NCBI GenBank assembly: GCA_003640385.1 | Contig: RCAB01000503.1 | Location: 1-44,045, forward strand | Source: Setaria digitata | Taxonomy: Eukaryota; Nematoda; Chromadorea; Rhabditida; Setariidae | Length of the DNA: 44,045 nucleotides | Direction of reading: 5' to 3' | Shown here: positions 1 to 11,478 of the stretch, in pieces | Position numbering within the stretch: the stretch's first letter is position 1 | How the letters are laid out: every line of letters starts with the position of its first letter | Made by a program: the position numbers and the translations under genes | Notes under the pieces: generated by a model | The model's input: the letters and a program-made list of their open reading frames with translations, nothing else | What the model was told of the DNA's origin: nothing | Databases searched by the model: none

Positions 1-717
1 AAAAAAAAAATTTCGAATTGAAGTAAAAAATTTGAACTTTTATATGAAAAATTTAAAAATTGCTGATAAATATATTCATATCCTGAACAATTCTTACATT
101 TGTTGCTCGGATAATGATCAAAAACTTGAAAAAGATTTTGTAAATGTATGATTATTAGAAAATTTCATCAAATTCTTCCAGCTAATAGTTGCCGTTGATC
201 GGTTTAATAAAAAAAGTCTAATTAGGCTTATCACGGTGAATGATAAGTGATGAAAAGTGATTAGCTACTGATATTGTTTGTTTTCCCTTCAAATTGCTAA
301 TTACTGAAAATGCTTCACTTCATAAGTTCTGCTCAAATACTTACTTTCTACCGATTGGTGATATAAATCAATTACAAATTTTTCCAGTTTAGAATCGCTT
401 TAAAAATTAATCAGCTCACTCAAGATCGATCGACACATTACCCAAAATACTCGGAAATCTTTCTCTCTCAATGGTGATACCATACAACTTATCACCATCT
501 TTTAATTTTGAACAAGCCTTTAACAAATGATCAATATTATTCGATTTTCCGTAGTTATTTGATCCATAATTCAGCACTGCACTGAAGTCCAAAGTGACCC
601 AGTAGTAGCAATAATCCTTTGCTGCAAACTAATTATATATTATACTTGGAAATATACATTACAAATTAATTTCCTTTCTTTTTCCAATCATTTGAAAGAT
701 AAAAGAAGGTAAAAGAG
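1..717. other. AT-rich sequence, no gene seen
   Basis: No open frame with convincing splice sites was found on either strand. The stretch is AT-rich with short A and T runs. A small cluster of TGATAA/GTGATTA-like words lies near 238-265, without other support for a regulatory site. Confidence 0.4.
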
Positions 718-804
718 ATGGAACCTGCAATCCAAGAAGGAGAACCAGATAGTGTAGAACATGTAACATCACCACCTGCTGGAAACATTTTTTCACTATT
801 TTAA
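718..804 (+). other. Short coding-like ORF, possible first exon
   Basis: An ATG at 718 opens 28 codons that start MEPAIQEGEPDSVEHV and end in TAA. The acidic, proline-containing composition looks more like protein than the flanking AT-rich sequence. There is no strong splice donor; GTAACA after codon 16 is the only in-phase candidate. No partner exon could be joined with confidence, so this may be chance. Confidence 0.15.
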
Positions 805-1366
805 AATTGAAACATTTAAAATTGTTTATGCAGTTTTATTTTAAGACAGATTTGCATATTTAGATCAATCTTATCAAGAATTTATGGTGTATGTGAAAAA
901 AAAAATTTTGCTTTTCTTCTTATATTGTTTGCACTAGATGAAAATCATTGAGAATATTTTATTACATCTTATTCGACATGACAATAGCAAAAAATCAGAA
1001 ATTAGAGTTACATGATGGAATTAGCTTGAACATTCTTAAGATTTCAATGGTATTCATTTTTTCATCTGAACTTTTTATTAAACAAAGCTAGTAAATTAAT
1101 AATTGAATATTTGAATAGAATTAACTTAATTTTTTGAAAAACATACTTCAACCTTCCTTTAGCACTAATTTTATTGCAAACTTTAGATGAAGATAGCAAA
1201 GTCTTAGATTATCAGTAGCCATCATGACAATTAATGAATATCAAAAAGTAAAATTTTTTTTTTAAAAAAAAAGAAAACTAAAAATTGCAAAATTCTGGTA
1301 AGGAGAGAAATACTTACATAATTAAATTTAATTTTTCAAACCAGCTCAAACTAACTTCCTTTCAAA

Positions 1367-1691
1367 ATGAGCGTTGTTGTAAAGACACTGACAACTGCGA
1401 ATAAGCGAAGATGATACGCGAAATACGTCATTGATAAGATCAACGAACTACTCAAAACAAACAACCACTCAACAATAGGTATTACTTTTGACACATTACT
1501 ATCCTTAAAAAAATTAAATTTGAGAATTTATATCGATCATAACTTGCAGTCATTTTGCATAATTGTACCAATCGATTTTAGCGGAGCATTCAGGTCTTGA
1601 TGATATGAGAAAGACTCATCTCATAAAACTGAAGTTTTGGCTTTATAATTATTTATGTAGCAATTATTGCCAATCACTTTTTCAAGCCTAA
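1367..1691 (+). pseudogene. Two-exon plus-strand gene fragment with in-frame TGA
   Basis: The ATG at 1367 lies 22 bases after a CCAG acceptor and opens MSVVVKTLTTANKRR, followed by TGA at 1412-1414. The same frame then continues as YAKYVIDKINELLKTNNHST to a donor after 1478 (phase 1). A TTTTAG acceptor before 1582 joins in phase and gives EHSGLDDMRKTHLIKLKFW, ending in TAA at 1689-1691. The two open parts and the matching phase suggest real descent from a gene. The TGA suggests decay, although a sequence error or a misread start is possible. I do not recognise the family. The alternative is that the first 15 codons are a chance ORF. Confidence 0.25.
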
Positions 1692-2880
1692 AATTTAATT
1701 CTGTTTAAAATAAATAAAAATTGAAAATTTGAAATAAATTGTTCTTCATCATTTTACTGAGTTTCCAGCAACTTATTCTTTCCTCCCCCTTTCCCCGCTA
1801 AAAAATGCAATTCCTTGCCGAAAAATTCTGAGAAATGGATTTTTACTCACATTTAAAATAGTTCCATTTTTAAACTAAACTTTTTATACCGATTTAGCAT
1901 AAATCGGTCTTGGTAATCATTAAAATTTTCTTTTCATAAATCAATCCATCAGACTTTCTTTAGATGCGCATCTTTCCTCGATTGCACTGTTACATAAGCT
2001 TAGTTAGTCTCATTGTTATGCTTGAAAGTTTTATGAGAAAATATTTAGCAAGATTTGCGTTAAATTAACTACAGAAATGAACACTGATTATTATGTGATA
2101 TCATGATTAATGTGTCACACAGATTTTTAGCTTAGTCTTAAAGAAGGACTACCCTTCGCTGCAAAGATTTTTTCCTTCAAATGCGGTATAAGTGAAATTC
2201 AAAATGATTTGTCTCATTTTGAGAAATGATTTATCTCGCACAACAAACTAAAGTAGAATATCATTAAATCTATGTCCTGTTAAAGTACACTACTGAGTTT
2301 ATAAAAAAAGAAAAAAAAAATCAGAAAGTTCAAAAGAGCAGGAATACTGTGAAGAAAGATGATCCTCCAATGACTGATTAATCACTCTGAGATGCAGTTG
2401 ATATGTAAAAGTTGACTCGAAAATCTAGGTAGAAACGAAAAATGAAATGACTGAGAGATCTGAGTAATAGGTAGGTAACGACGATTTCAATCCTTTCCCT
2501 TCGACATCCTTTATCACATCACTATTTTATTAAATTTTCATGGAAAATAACCCAAACATTGAATTAAATATTTAAAAGAAATAATTTAAAATGAGCATTA
2601 TTGAAGCAACAAAAATAGTGAATCCAGTGGAATGAAGCGGAAAGAATAACGATGATAATCCCAAATAATTTAAATAATCGTAATTCCAAAGATTGTTGTC
2701 TTTTACTTTTAAATGAAATCCCAAGAATGTTCAAGTCCGAAAAGATTTCAAACATTAATATTGAAAATCAAAATGACAAATGATTGAGTGGTTGTTTAGT
2801 TAGTAGAATATTCTACTAAATGATATTTATTATTTGTTACCGATAATTTCTATTTAAAATTCTTTTTTTTTTTTTTAAAG
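1692..2880. other. AT-rich sequence, no supported gene
   Basis: There are short homopolymer runs and only weak coding-like scraps. One scrap follows an AAAAG at about 2333 and would encode SRNTVKKDDPPMTD before a TAA, but nothing links it to other exons. Confidence 0.3.
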
Positions 2881-2946
2881 CTGCCACAAAAATATTTATC
2901 AAAGTTTAAAGAAATAGAAGTGCAAGAAGAACCGATGCTGAAATGA
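2881..2946 (+). other. Possible plus-strand terminal exon
   Basis: A long T run followed by AAAG forms an acceptor-like site just before 2881. In phase 0 the sequence then reads LPQKYLSKFKEIEVQEEPML plus K and stops at TGA 2944-2946. The charged composition is coding-like. It could be the 3' end of the fragments at 718-1691, but no in-phase junction could be shown. Confidence 0.15.
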
Positions 2947-5320
2947 CTTAAAAACATGTTGCAAAATTTGCTGCCACTGAACCTAATTTAATGAAGTTTA
3001 ACTCAAGGTCACTTGCGCTGCTACTACAGACAAACTGCATCGCCCAGTCTATTTTGCAAAGTATCATTACAACAGAATAATTACCAACTCGTATCAATAA
3101 CTCATTCATATGTTGATCGTATTAAGAAACCGATTTAGTTAAAAAAAATCACTGTACATGATTAAAGAATTAGAAAATTCTTGCATATGAAGAGGAAGGA
3201 AGTACTGCACATTTATAAATGCAGAACCCATTCAAACTGCTACCATTCTGTCCATGCTATTCTAAATTCAGAAATTATTTTTAGAAATGATCCACAACAT
3301 GCTCATTTTACTTGTAATTTTCAATCAGTTCCATTCTTTTTCTATACGATTTTTTAAGATTTCTCCAAGTTGCTTGCTTCGTTTCCAGCTATGCATCATA
3401 TATTTACTGCCACTATTCATCTTCGTCTTCAAAGTGTTTCCGGATTTCCGATTATAAAGGGGACCAGAAAGAAACACTACTATAATTAGACAAGTAAAAA
3501 AAAAACTATGATTTCTGAATTTAGTTTGACGAGTGTTTGATACAATGAATTTAAAAAGCAGTGAATAGAAATCAAGTTCCTAACACCAAATTACAGGATA
3601 GGCTTTTCCTTTAATATTATATCTTGCTATTTTACACTTTATCAAAGTACAGTTTACTTTCTTTATTCAAAAAAAAAAATATATATATATATGGGTGTAA
3701 AAAAAAACTGATATTTTTGCTAAATAATCGGAATAAAAAGAATCGAAAAATTAAATACTTTACACATACATAAGAGCCATACTGCCACAAGCGGAACGAA
3801 AAAATATTTGATGAAAAAAGTTTTCAAAAATTCGTGAGAATAAGTTACATTTGACACATAAATTTCGGCAAATTCAGTTATAACTATTTTCATACGGGAA
3901 AATAAAATTTCAATTTAAATTAGAAAAAAGTATATACTTGTGAAAAAATAAGCTATGGAAAAGTTATTTTATGCATAATTTGGCACAGAAAGGCACGAAT
4001 GGTGAGCCATTACAAGTAATAAAAGAAAGAATATTGTTGATAAGACAAAAGAAAAAATTCCGACAAAAAAATAATACGTTCCAGTAAAATAGGATTCGAT
4101 AAATATATTCTCTCACCAAATAAGAAATAATTGATAAAATCTAACCAATAAATAAAAAAATCAATAAACAAAAACTGTACACAATAATCACAGATTTGCT
4201 GAAATTCGGCGCTGCATTTAAATAAAAAAAAAAAAGTGGTGCGGTTTTTAAAACGAAGGGAATTGCTAAAACGTTTCTTATGTCTCTTGCAATGATCATT
4301 AAAAATGTGGAATACAGCTTGAATCCACAAGTGAAGAAACGGAATTGCAGAAGGAAAAAATAAACAGGTGAAGTTGAAGGAGTTGAATAAAATTATATCA
4401 TATCGAAATATGAACTTGAAAAAGGCTTAGAATCGTATTTGAGCAAATAGTTTTATCCATATAACTTTAAAAAACTCTCTGATCTGTGGCGCAAAAAAGA
4501 AGAGCTGAAATACCACTCAATGAAATAAGACTTAAATTAATTTTCACTTCATGAAACTTGATAATACGGTACCAAAGAGTTGTGATGAATGAAAAACATA
4601 TTTTAGAGGATAGAACAACAAGAAGTAAAAAATAATAGACCCGAATACCCACAAATTTTCTGAGAAAATCGAAGAATCCATCTACGATATTTCGAAAGAA
4701 TATATGTTGATCCGAAGACAATAAAGATAATTGAATTCAAGTACATATCAGATACAAATTGAATCGCAATTTTTTGGACTAAAAAGCAAAGCTTAAAGAA
4801 ATGGGCAAACAGGAGAAAAGGCCAGGAAGAAATTCATCTAAATCTAAAAAGCGATTTTTTAGTTAAATCGAAGAAAAATGTGATTTAAAAACCGAATAAG
4901 TCCATAAAAGTATCACTTTTCAATTCCACTATGGAATTACGAAATGCATACTAATAATTTAAAGATGTTTTGAATAAAAAAAAAAAAAAAAACTTTACTC
5001 AAAATGAATGGTGTATTGTGAAATTAGTGAAAAGGTTGATCAAAGTGATGAATCATCTGACGATTAAATTTCGTTGTATTTAAAACGGAAAGGCATCACC
5101 TACATGAAGAATCATTTTTAAAATCTTTGTGAAATTTTATTCGACAAATAAAACCATGAATATTATGAACAATTTTGGTACTCACCAACCACTTTAAAAG
5201 AGTATAAGATTTTTAACTAAATTAAATGATTCATATTAAAAACAGATTTCTCTTTTCCTGCTATTGGTTGAATGGGATTTTCTCCACCTAAGTTCGCGAC
5301 AGTCAGATGATACCACATAT
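2947..5320. other. Intergenic, AT-rich, simple repeats only
   Basis: No supported gene. There is a short (AT)n near 3680-3692 and several A runs, the longest near 4978-4992. The open frames here are rich in Phe, Ile, Lys and Tyr, as expected from AT-rich noncoding DNA. The downstream part should hold the 3' UTR of the CCCH gene. An AATAAA on the minus strand lies at 5136-5141, about 180 nt after its stop, and is only a weak candidate signal. Confidence 0.4.
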
Positions 5321-7225
5321 CTACTGTGCGCCGCTGCTGGTGGTATATTTCATTCGATCACCACCGCCTGTAATTTCAAATTTTTGAAGATAGGATTCGA
5401 TAACTGAAAAAAAAGTTTCCAAAATCAATTTCTTTCTCAAAATTTTCGGAAAAAAAAACAAGCAAATCGAATTACCGAAATATCTTTCCTCAGGAACACG
5501 ATGATTTTTCTGAGGATCTCTCTTTCCTTTTGGGCAACGACAAAAATCCCCACAAAACGGATGAGCAAAACCACATTCATCTGCTGTATTTGAGCAATTT
5601 GGATAGTAGCTAAATTAATGAAAGAATGTATTCTTTAAATTTAAGTTTTAGTTTAAAAGAAAGCAATGGAGTTGAAAACGGTTCATACTATTAAAAAAAA
5701 AGGAAAAAAAACAGAAAGGTAATTAAATTTAAAAAAAAAAAAAATTAAATAAAATCACTTATTTATATGTGAAATTATTTATGTTGAAATGTACAAACCA
5801 TCGCCTAATTTTAATTTTCCAATACTACTAGAGAGCTCTATAAAATATAAAATAAGTGATTTTCGAAGATTTGAAACAGCAATTTGAAAATCCCTGCATA
5901 TGAATGACCGAAAAAGTTACCGACACTGCTCTCGAGGATGCCAGAAACGACATGGGAAATCCAGACGGTGTTTGGGGTTGTTCCAGTGAATGCACTGGGG
6001 TGCCGGCTTGTTAAATTTACCACCTCGTTCAATTACCATCTGATCCCACTGGGACATCTGACTTGATATCGAATTCATATTAGACGCATTTCGCTGCGGT
6101 GTCCCATTCGAACATTCTAAAATATGAAAATTAGAAAAAACTTCACAAAATTATTTCGCATATTTAAACATTTGAGTAGGGATTTTGAAGTGTCTCTCAC
6201 CTTTCAAAGAGTTGAATGATGGCTTAATGTTATTATTCGAAGGTTTAACACCCTTTACAACAGCTGAGTAACACAACGGATTTTCGGAACCAGCATTTGG
6301 TAACGGCGGATATTCATTCACATATTCTCTTATACAGTAATTCTGAAGGTAAACAGGAACTTTCGAAAAAAAAAACTTTTAGTAATATCCATAAAAATCT
6401 ATAAAGTGAATTTGTGTTTTTACACGTAAAATTGATCTGTTTACATATTAAAATCTTTTTTTAAAAATATTATTTGCTGCAATAAAAAAAACCAGCAATA
6501 ACTTAAAGAATTTCCATCTGACTTAAACTGATGAAAGGGCAAAACTAACCGCCGTTTCGCTGTATGATTGACGATCCACTTCTAACTCGGCATTCTCATC
6601 CAACCTTTTATTACAATCCATTCCCCAGTTATTTCTGTTACCTGCAAATCAGAATAAAAAAAACCATAAAAACTAATTTTCGGGTCAAAGAATAGCAAAT
6701 TAAAAAGTCTTGAGAAAACTCCAGAAGTCTACAAACTCACCGTTTTCCTTCAGCATACAGGCATCACCTTCATCATCACCGTAATCCTCTTCATCTTCGC
6801 TGAATACCTCAATCTTCACCTCTTTGTGGCTTTTTGAATCTTCCTCTAACTCGTTATTCTGCAAATGATACAATACTAAAACCAGGTCTTAATTTAACAC
6901 AATCTGATACTCATTTTGCAGAAGTTCGGTGCTACTTCTGCCTAGACTAAATCTTTAAATTATTGAGAAGACTTTGAATGACTCTAACGAACCTACATAA
7001 ATTACGTAAGCTTATGAGTGCTGGGAAATTTCATGATACGTGCAGTGCATGACGATACGTGCTAAATGTCACTTGTGGCGCTGCTACGCAGTCAGCGTGA
7101 AAAACTGCAATGAAACGTTTCATATATGTGTGGTACCTACACTATTATGATGATATCCATTGACGACACTATTCAGATTGCGGCTGTCGGAAAGCAGTTG
7201 TTGTCGCGCAACTTCTTGTTGTAGT

Positions 7226-7260
<35 letters not shown>

Positions 7261-7312
7261 TTGTTGTTGCTGTTGTTGTTGCTGCTGCTGTTGCTGCTGC
7301 TGTTGCTGCTGC

Positions 7313-7365
<53 letters not shown>

Positions 7366-8118
7366 CTGTTGTTGTTGTTGAAGAAATTGTGTCGCTGCAG
7401 CAGCCATTTGTACCGCTGCATATGGATGGAATGCAGCAGCTGGTGTTGCTGCAGCAATATTGAATACCGCTGCAGCAGCAGCAGCTGCGGTGGTATTATC
7501 AGAATGTGCGACTGCAGCGGAGGTGATATCTAAGCGAAAGGGAAAGGCCAATTGTTGCATAAAGCTTGGTGGTGGTATCACCGGGTACGGTGCTAACGGT
7601 GATGTTACCGTTCCTAAATTGTTACCGATCGTTGCTTCCAATGTTGTTATATCCGTTGCTGCGTTAGAGTACTGTATGTTAGGCCTAAAATGCATACTAA
7701 ATATTGATACAGTGAGAATTATTATTGAAGTAATCAATTCCAACGATGAAGTAATGGAAAGCTCATTGTCTATCATGTCCATTAGTGGGTACTGCTCTCT
7801 AAATACTTAGGTCTCCCAAAAGATTTTTCGCCACAAATGAGACGAAAGTGACATAATGGCGCATATATTCTTGTTGTTGTTGCAGTTCAAAACATACTCT
7901 TTTTCACTGGATGCTTTGGTTAGCTTCGCAATTCTGATGTTGGAAAGAAAGTGCGCGCTGGTCAAGATTTCCAGACGACACGCATCCGTGGTAGAAGCTA
8001 CCGGAGCACTGATATTCGGCGAACGAGCTCGAACACGTGCTTCAAGTAGGGATACCGCACTGAAAATTCTTTCGAAATACTTCAAGTCATTGAAGTACTG
8101 AACGCATACTTCATAGCA
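5321..8118 (-). CDS. CCCH zinc-finger protein with polyglutamine tract
   Basis: Exons, from the 5' end: 8118-7898, 7696-7141, 6858-6741, 6641-6550, 6342-6201, 6116-5921, 5609-5476 and 5367-5321 (TAG). Phases match at every junction. The model gives 501 residues without the first exon. Residues 1-74 are helical-looking, about 110-170 are alanine-rich, and 180-230 are an unbroken run of 51 Gln. Near 270-300 there is an acidic stretch (FSEDEEDYGDDEGD). Near 440 is CRYYPNCSNTADECGFAHP, a C-x5-C-x6-C-x3-H finger, followed by a Cys cluster (FCGDFCRCPKGKRDPQ). Such fingers usually bind RNA, so an RNA-binding role is inferred. I do not recognise the exact family. An open frame starting MDMIDN (ATG at 7782) reads into exon 2, but it crosses a good acceptor (ATATTTAG) and encodes a hydrophobic stretch, so I treat it as intron. 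The start codon is not settled. Confidence 0.72.
7228..7380 (-). repeat. CAG/CAA repeat encoding 51 glutamines
   Basis: 153 bases of CTG/TTG on the plus strand read as 51 consecutive Gln codons on the minus strand. CAA codons interrupt the CAG run throughout, with a block of pure CAA at the upstream end. The tract lies inside exon 7696-7141 of the CCCH gene. Open frames for poly-Cys, poly-Leu and poly-Ser/Asn here are shadows of it. Confidence 0.95.
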
Positions 8119-8267
8119 CTGTTTAACAAATTTTTCGATTCATATGCTTTTCAGGCGTGTGAAATCACGAAAATGAATAATCTGCAGTTCCGGAAATCAT
8201 ATTAAAAACCTGAAGACAACTCAAATTAACAAATCAAACTCAAAATAAACTAATAATCTCTTTGCAC

Positions 8268-8335
8268 TGTGTAAAGGAAGCGACTTTTTGGGCCGAACTG
8301 CAAGTGTTTAACAAAAGAGAAAGGGCTTGATCCAT
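8268..8335 (-). CDS. Possible first exon of the CCCH gene
   Basis: An ATG at 8335-8333 lies 15 bases downstream of a strong acceptor (TTTTTCCTCTCATCAG), as expected for a spliced-leader-type 5' end. It opens MDQALSLLLNTCSSAQKVAS. The best nearby donor (GTGCAA after 8268) leaves phase 2, while the next exon at 8118 begins in phase 0, so this join fails. Other donors (GTCGCT, GTTTAT) fit only with weak sites. A hidden small exon or a different start is possible. The exon is probably real, but the junction is unresolved. Confidence 0.35.
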
Positions 8336-8815
8336 TCCGCAGGTATTAATCTGATGAGAGGAAAAATTATGATTTGTTGAAAAATACATGAAAATATTTC
8401 CCCACCGTACAAAATCCTTGATTACAGTAATGTAATTTTCCGACTCAGTTGATCTAATCCGCTGTTAATGGCCTCTTATCATGCTGGGGGTATGGCGATT
8501 CATTTATCAATTGAAATCTCATCACAAATACATTGTGGCGACCAGTTTTTGGAATAATTTGCGACAAAAAGAGCAGAATTTGTATTTAAAAAAAAAAAGA
8601 TAAGCAAGGTTATTAACCGGTGAGCAATATACTCTAGCAATTATACTATAAATAATATGCTACAAAACAGTATGTAAGAAACAGGATGAAACTATTATGA
8701 AACGACAAAGACATGGTGACAAATTCGTGGATTGTACAGAAACGAAAAACTGAGCTTAAATTTATTGCGAAGAAAATGTAAAGAGAGCGTTGATATTGGC
8801 GAAACGAGTAATCAA

Positions 8816-8869
8816 TGATAATTTTGGAAAATGGTGACAGCAACAATAATAATAGCAGTGGTGATAACA
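8816..8869 (+). other. Possible divergent first exon
   Basis: An ATG opens MIILENGDSNNNNSSGDN and meets a good donor (GTAAGA) just after 8869. Asn/Ser/Gly-rich leaders like this are common in regulatory proteins. No downstream plus-strand exon could be joined in phase, so the call is weak. Confidence 0.15.
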
Positions 8870-9773
8870 GTAAGAACAATGTTACTCATAAATTACCAAA
8901 ATGAGAGCGCCAATGACGGTTATAGTAATTGTAGCAGTGAGGGGAGGAGAACATTAATTTTCAAGGAAATCCTTCGCCAACAAGAATTAAATTCCACCTT
9001 AAAGATAAGGCAATGATATAGTACGATCAGCTTATCAATCACATCTCAAACACTTCATCGACCGAAATCTATGCTGTCACATGCTCACCACAGCGACAAA
9101 CATTGACATTCATGACACACACAACAACTATCCAGCAGTTTGTTTTTGATCCATTTCAATATTTCACAATTCTCCTTTTGTACCCAAGACAACGAATGGT
9201 CTGGACACCTGTCATTCCCCTAATTACTCGTACTATTAACAGTACCACTATCACCACAACCACTGCTACTGTTCCTGTTATCAGCATCACCACAATCAGC
9301 AGCATATCACCAACTACTCCAACCACAAGTACTTGTCGCAGAAACGCAATTATTACCTGTGGCCTACACAGACGCAGACATAGTGCAGAGGGAGAGACGG
9401 CGTGAGTAATGGGGAAGAGATGGAGAGTAGTTCTGGAACTCATCGATAACTAATATCACAATTAAGTGGTTCATTTAAAATATTTGGACAGCCTTCGAAG
9501 GAGCTGAGCGAATTTACCTGTTCACTTCTTGTTTACTGCAAAATTCGTTCGCTCCTCTCATCGCTGTCCTGACTTTTTTATCATTATCATCAGGAGTCCT
9601 TTCTCCTCTCTTTCTTCCTACTACTATTTCCTCGCAACCGTCTTTTTTGTAGAATTTATTTTAAAATCAAATATTTGGCTATTTTGTTTTGCTTCTTTAA
9701 TAGAAGAGAAGAGAATGGCCAGAGTTTGAAAAGAAGAATGGTGAAGTTGGCATGATTAAAAATAAAAATATAA

Positions 9774-9925
9774 TTAAACTGGATATGGAAATAGACATGG
9801 GAGAGGAAGAAGGTGTAATGAGGAGAGGGGAGGAGATGAAGGGGAGGGGAAAACGCATGAGAAAAAGGAGAAGGAGGGAAAAAGATGTCTGGGAGGAGGA
9901 GAGAAACTGGGAATGGAAAATGATA
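9774..9925. repeat. Purine-rich GA tract
   Basis: About 150 bases are nearly all purine on the plus strand, rich in GGAGA, GGAGGAG and GGGGAGGGG words. The minus-strand open frame across it (Pro/Ser/Phe-rich) is a product of composition, not a gene. Confidence 0.7.
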
Positions 9926-10569
9926 TAAGATGAAGGATACAGTACCCAATAAAATTACAACGATTTTTTATTTAGGAAGTGATTAATTTTAGTGATTGCC
10001 GATAAAACTGATAAGTAAATTAGGGATAACCTGAACAGCCAGGAGAATCAAGTTTAGAGTCCTTCACATCACATCAGCCTTGTGCTTGAGAACAGTTCCT
10101 GCCCTCTTATTAGCCTTAGCCATGAATAGGCAATTTACTAAACTGATCACTCCTTCGAATTTTTTTATAGAACTCTTGCAATGATATCAATGACAAGAAA
10201 AACTTATATGAAAATTAACAAGGTCACATAGGGAAGATCTAAAATGACATAGTCTATATCATTTGCAGTAGTGGATTGCTACTCTGTCTGTTTGTAAACT
10301 TATGAAGACGAGTCATTGCACTAGCACTGCAAATTAATTAAAAACTAATTTATTAAATGGAAGGGCTGAACCTTGAAAATTATCTCAGTCTGTAATTGTT
10401 GAAATATCTTTGCTATTGCTATAATTGTTACTATTACAATGTCCTTACTGTTGCAGCGAAATCGTGCATGAAGTAAAAGGACTGCTAAATGCTACTGTTT
10501 CTTAATTGCGCTCAAGTGAATGAATGGAAAGAACTGAATTGAGCTGAGAATGGAATGATTCTGTACAGG

Positions 10570-11060
10570 TGACGGGAAAAGGTATATTGGGAAGTAGAAC
10601 GAAGGAAGGGTTCGGGTCGTCGGCGTGGTCGATTTGATCGGTGGTCCATCATGTCATCGTCGGAGGTTGAAATGTCTACAGTCCTGTCTGTTTATTACTC
10701 CGTCCGGTCATCGTTCGTTAGGTGAAACGAATTTCCACCACTCCTTTGCCTTCTTCCTCTCAAGGTGACAAAACTCAAAGGTCAGTCAGTACTTTCGTCA
10801 AATTGCGCGAAATTCGGTCATTTTTTTTGCCATTCTTTAAATGGCGATGAAAACGTCCAGGACGATGAACTTCACTTCACCTGTCCAGCACATATTCCTC
10901 TCATCCTTCCCTCTTCACCTTCTAGCCCTATCCTCTTCCTCTGCCTTTCTTATCCTCCTCAAAACTACTAATTGTTGTGAAGGTCACTGCTACCACACAG
11001 AGACGACATGACCGGACAGTGCTCTCGAGAACTTTGATGAATGGATGACTGTCGACGGAT
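10570..11060. other. GC-richer patch, function unknown
   Basis: This stretch is clearly richer in G and C than its surroundings, with words such as GGGTTCGGGTCGTCGGCGTG. A minus-strand frame contains an Arg/Pro-rich run (MMDHRSNRPRRRPEPFLRST) but ends without clear splice sites. It could be a 5' exon of an unseen gene, a promoter or enhancer, or a noncoding RNA. Confidence 0.3.
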
Positions 11061-11408
11061 GATGAATGGGCGCAATCAATGAATGTCAAGGTGGTCATTC
11101 TTTATTTTCCACTTATATGTGTAATGCAATTACACCACTTGACAAATAATAGCATTGCTTCATCAACAGGTAGGTCTAGAAAAAGGTAGCGCGGCAACAG
11201 GTAAGTTGCTAATTGCTCCAGTCATTAGTAACGCTAACAGTCACCAGTGCCAGCATTGGTAGCTTCCAGTAAAACTTTCCTTTTGCAATAAACTCGAAGC
11301 AAAAGAAAGAAAGAAACGAAAAGCAAGCACTCGACTATCTACACACAATACTGGATGATGACGGTGAAAAAGCAAACATTTCATATATTTCTGTTTATAT
11401 ATGTCCTA

Positions 11409-11411
11409 TGT

Positions 11412-11445
<34 letters not shown>

Positions 11446-11478
11446 CTGTCTGTCTGTCTGTCGTCTGTGTGTATATGT
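11409..11478. repeat. (TG)n/(TCTG)n microsatellite
   Basis: A TG dinucleotide run of about 30 bases passes directly into TCTG tetranucleotide copies and then back to TGTG-rich DNA. It is a compound microsatellite likely to vary in length between individuals. Confidence 0.93.

Noticed and set aside
7160..7533. Plus-strand open frames of poly-Cys and poly-Leu, and a minus-strand Ser/Asn frame
   Set aside because: They are other-frame readings of the CAG/CAA tract in the CCCH gene.
7697..7782. N-terminal extension starting MDMIDN for the polyQ exon
   Set aside because: It reads through a good acceptor at about 7697-7704, encodes a hydrophobic stretch, and an upstream exon (8118-7898) with a GTATGT donor joins in phase at 7696.
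7856..8101. Plus-strand 81-codon ORF
   Set aside because: The minus-strand reading of the same DNA has matching splice sites and phase with the CCCH gene, so this is its shadow.
9103..9405. Thr/Ile-rich plus-strand protein and its minus-strand Val-rich mirror
   Set aside because: Low-complexity ACC/CAC sequence opens several frames at once, and no second exon could be joined.
9656..9949. Pro/Phe/Ser-rich minus-strand ORF
   Set aside because: It is produced by a purine-rich tract on the plus strand and has no splice structure.
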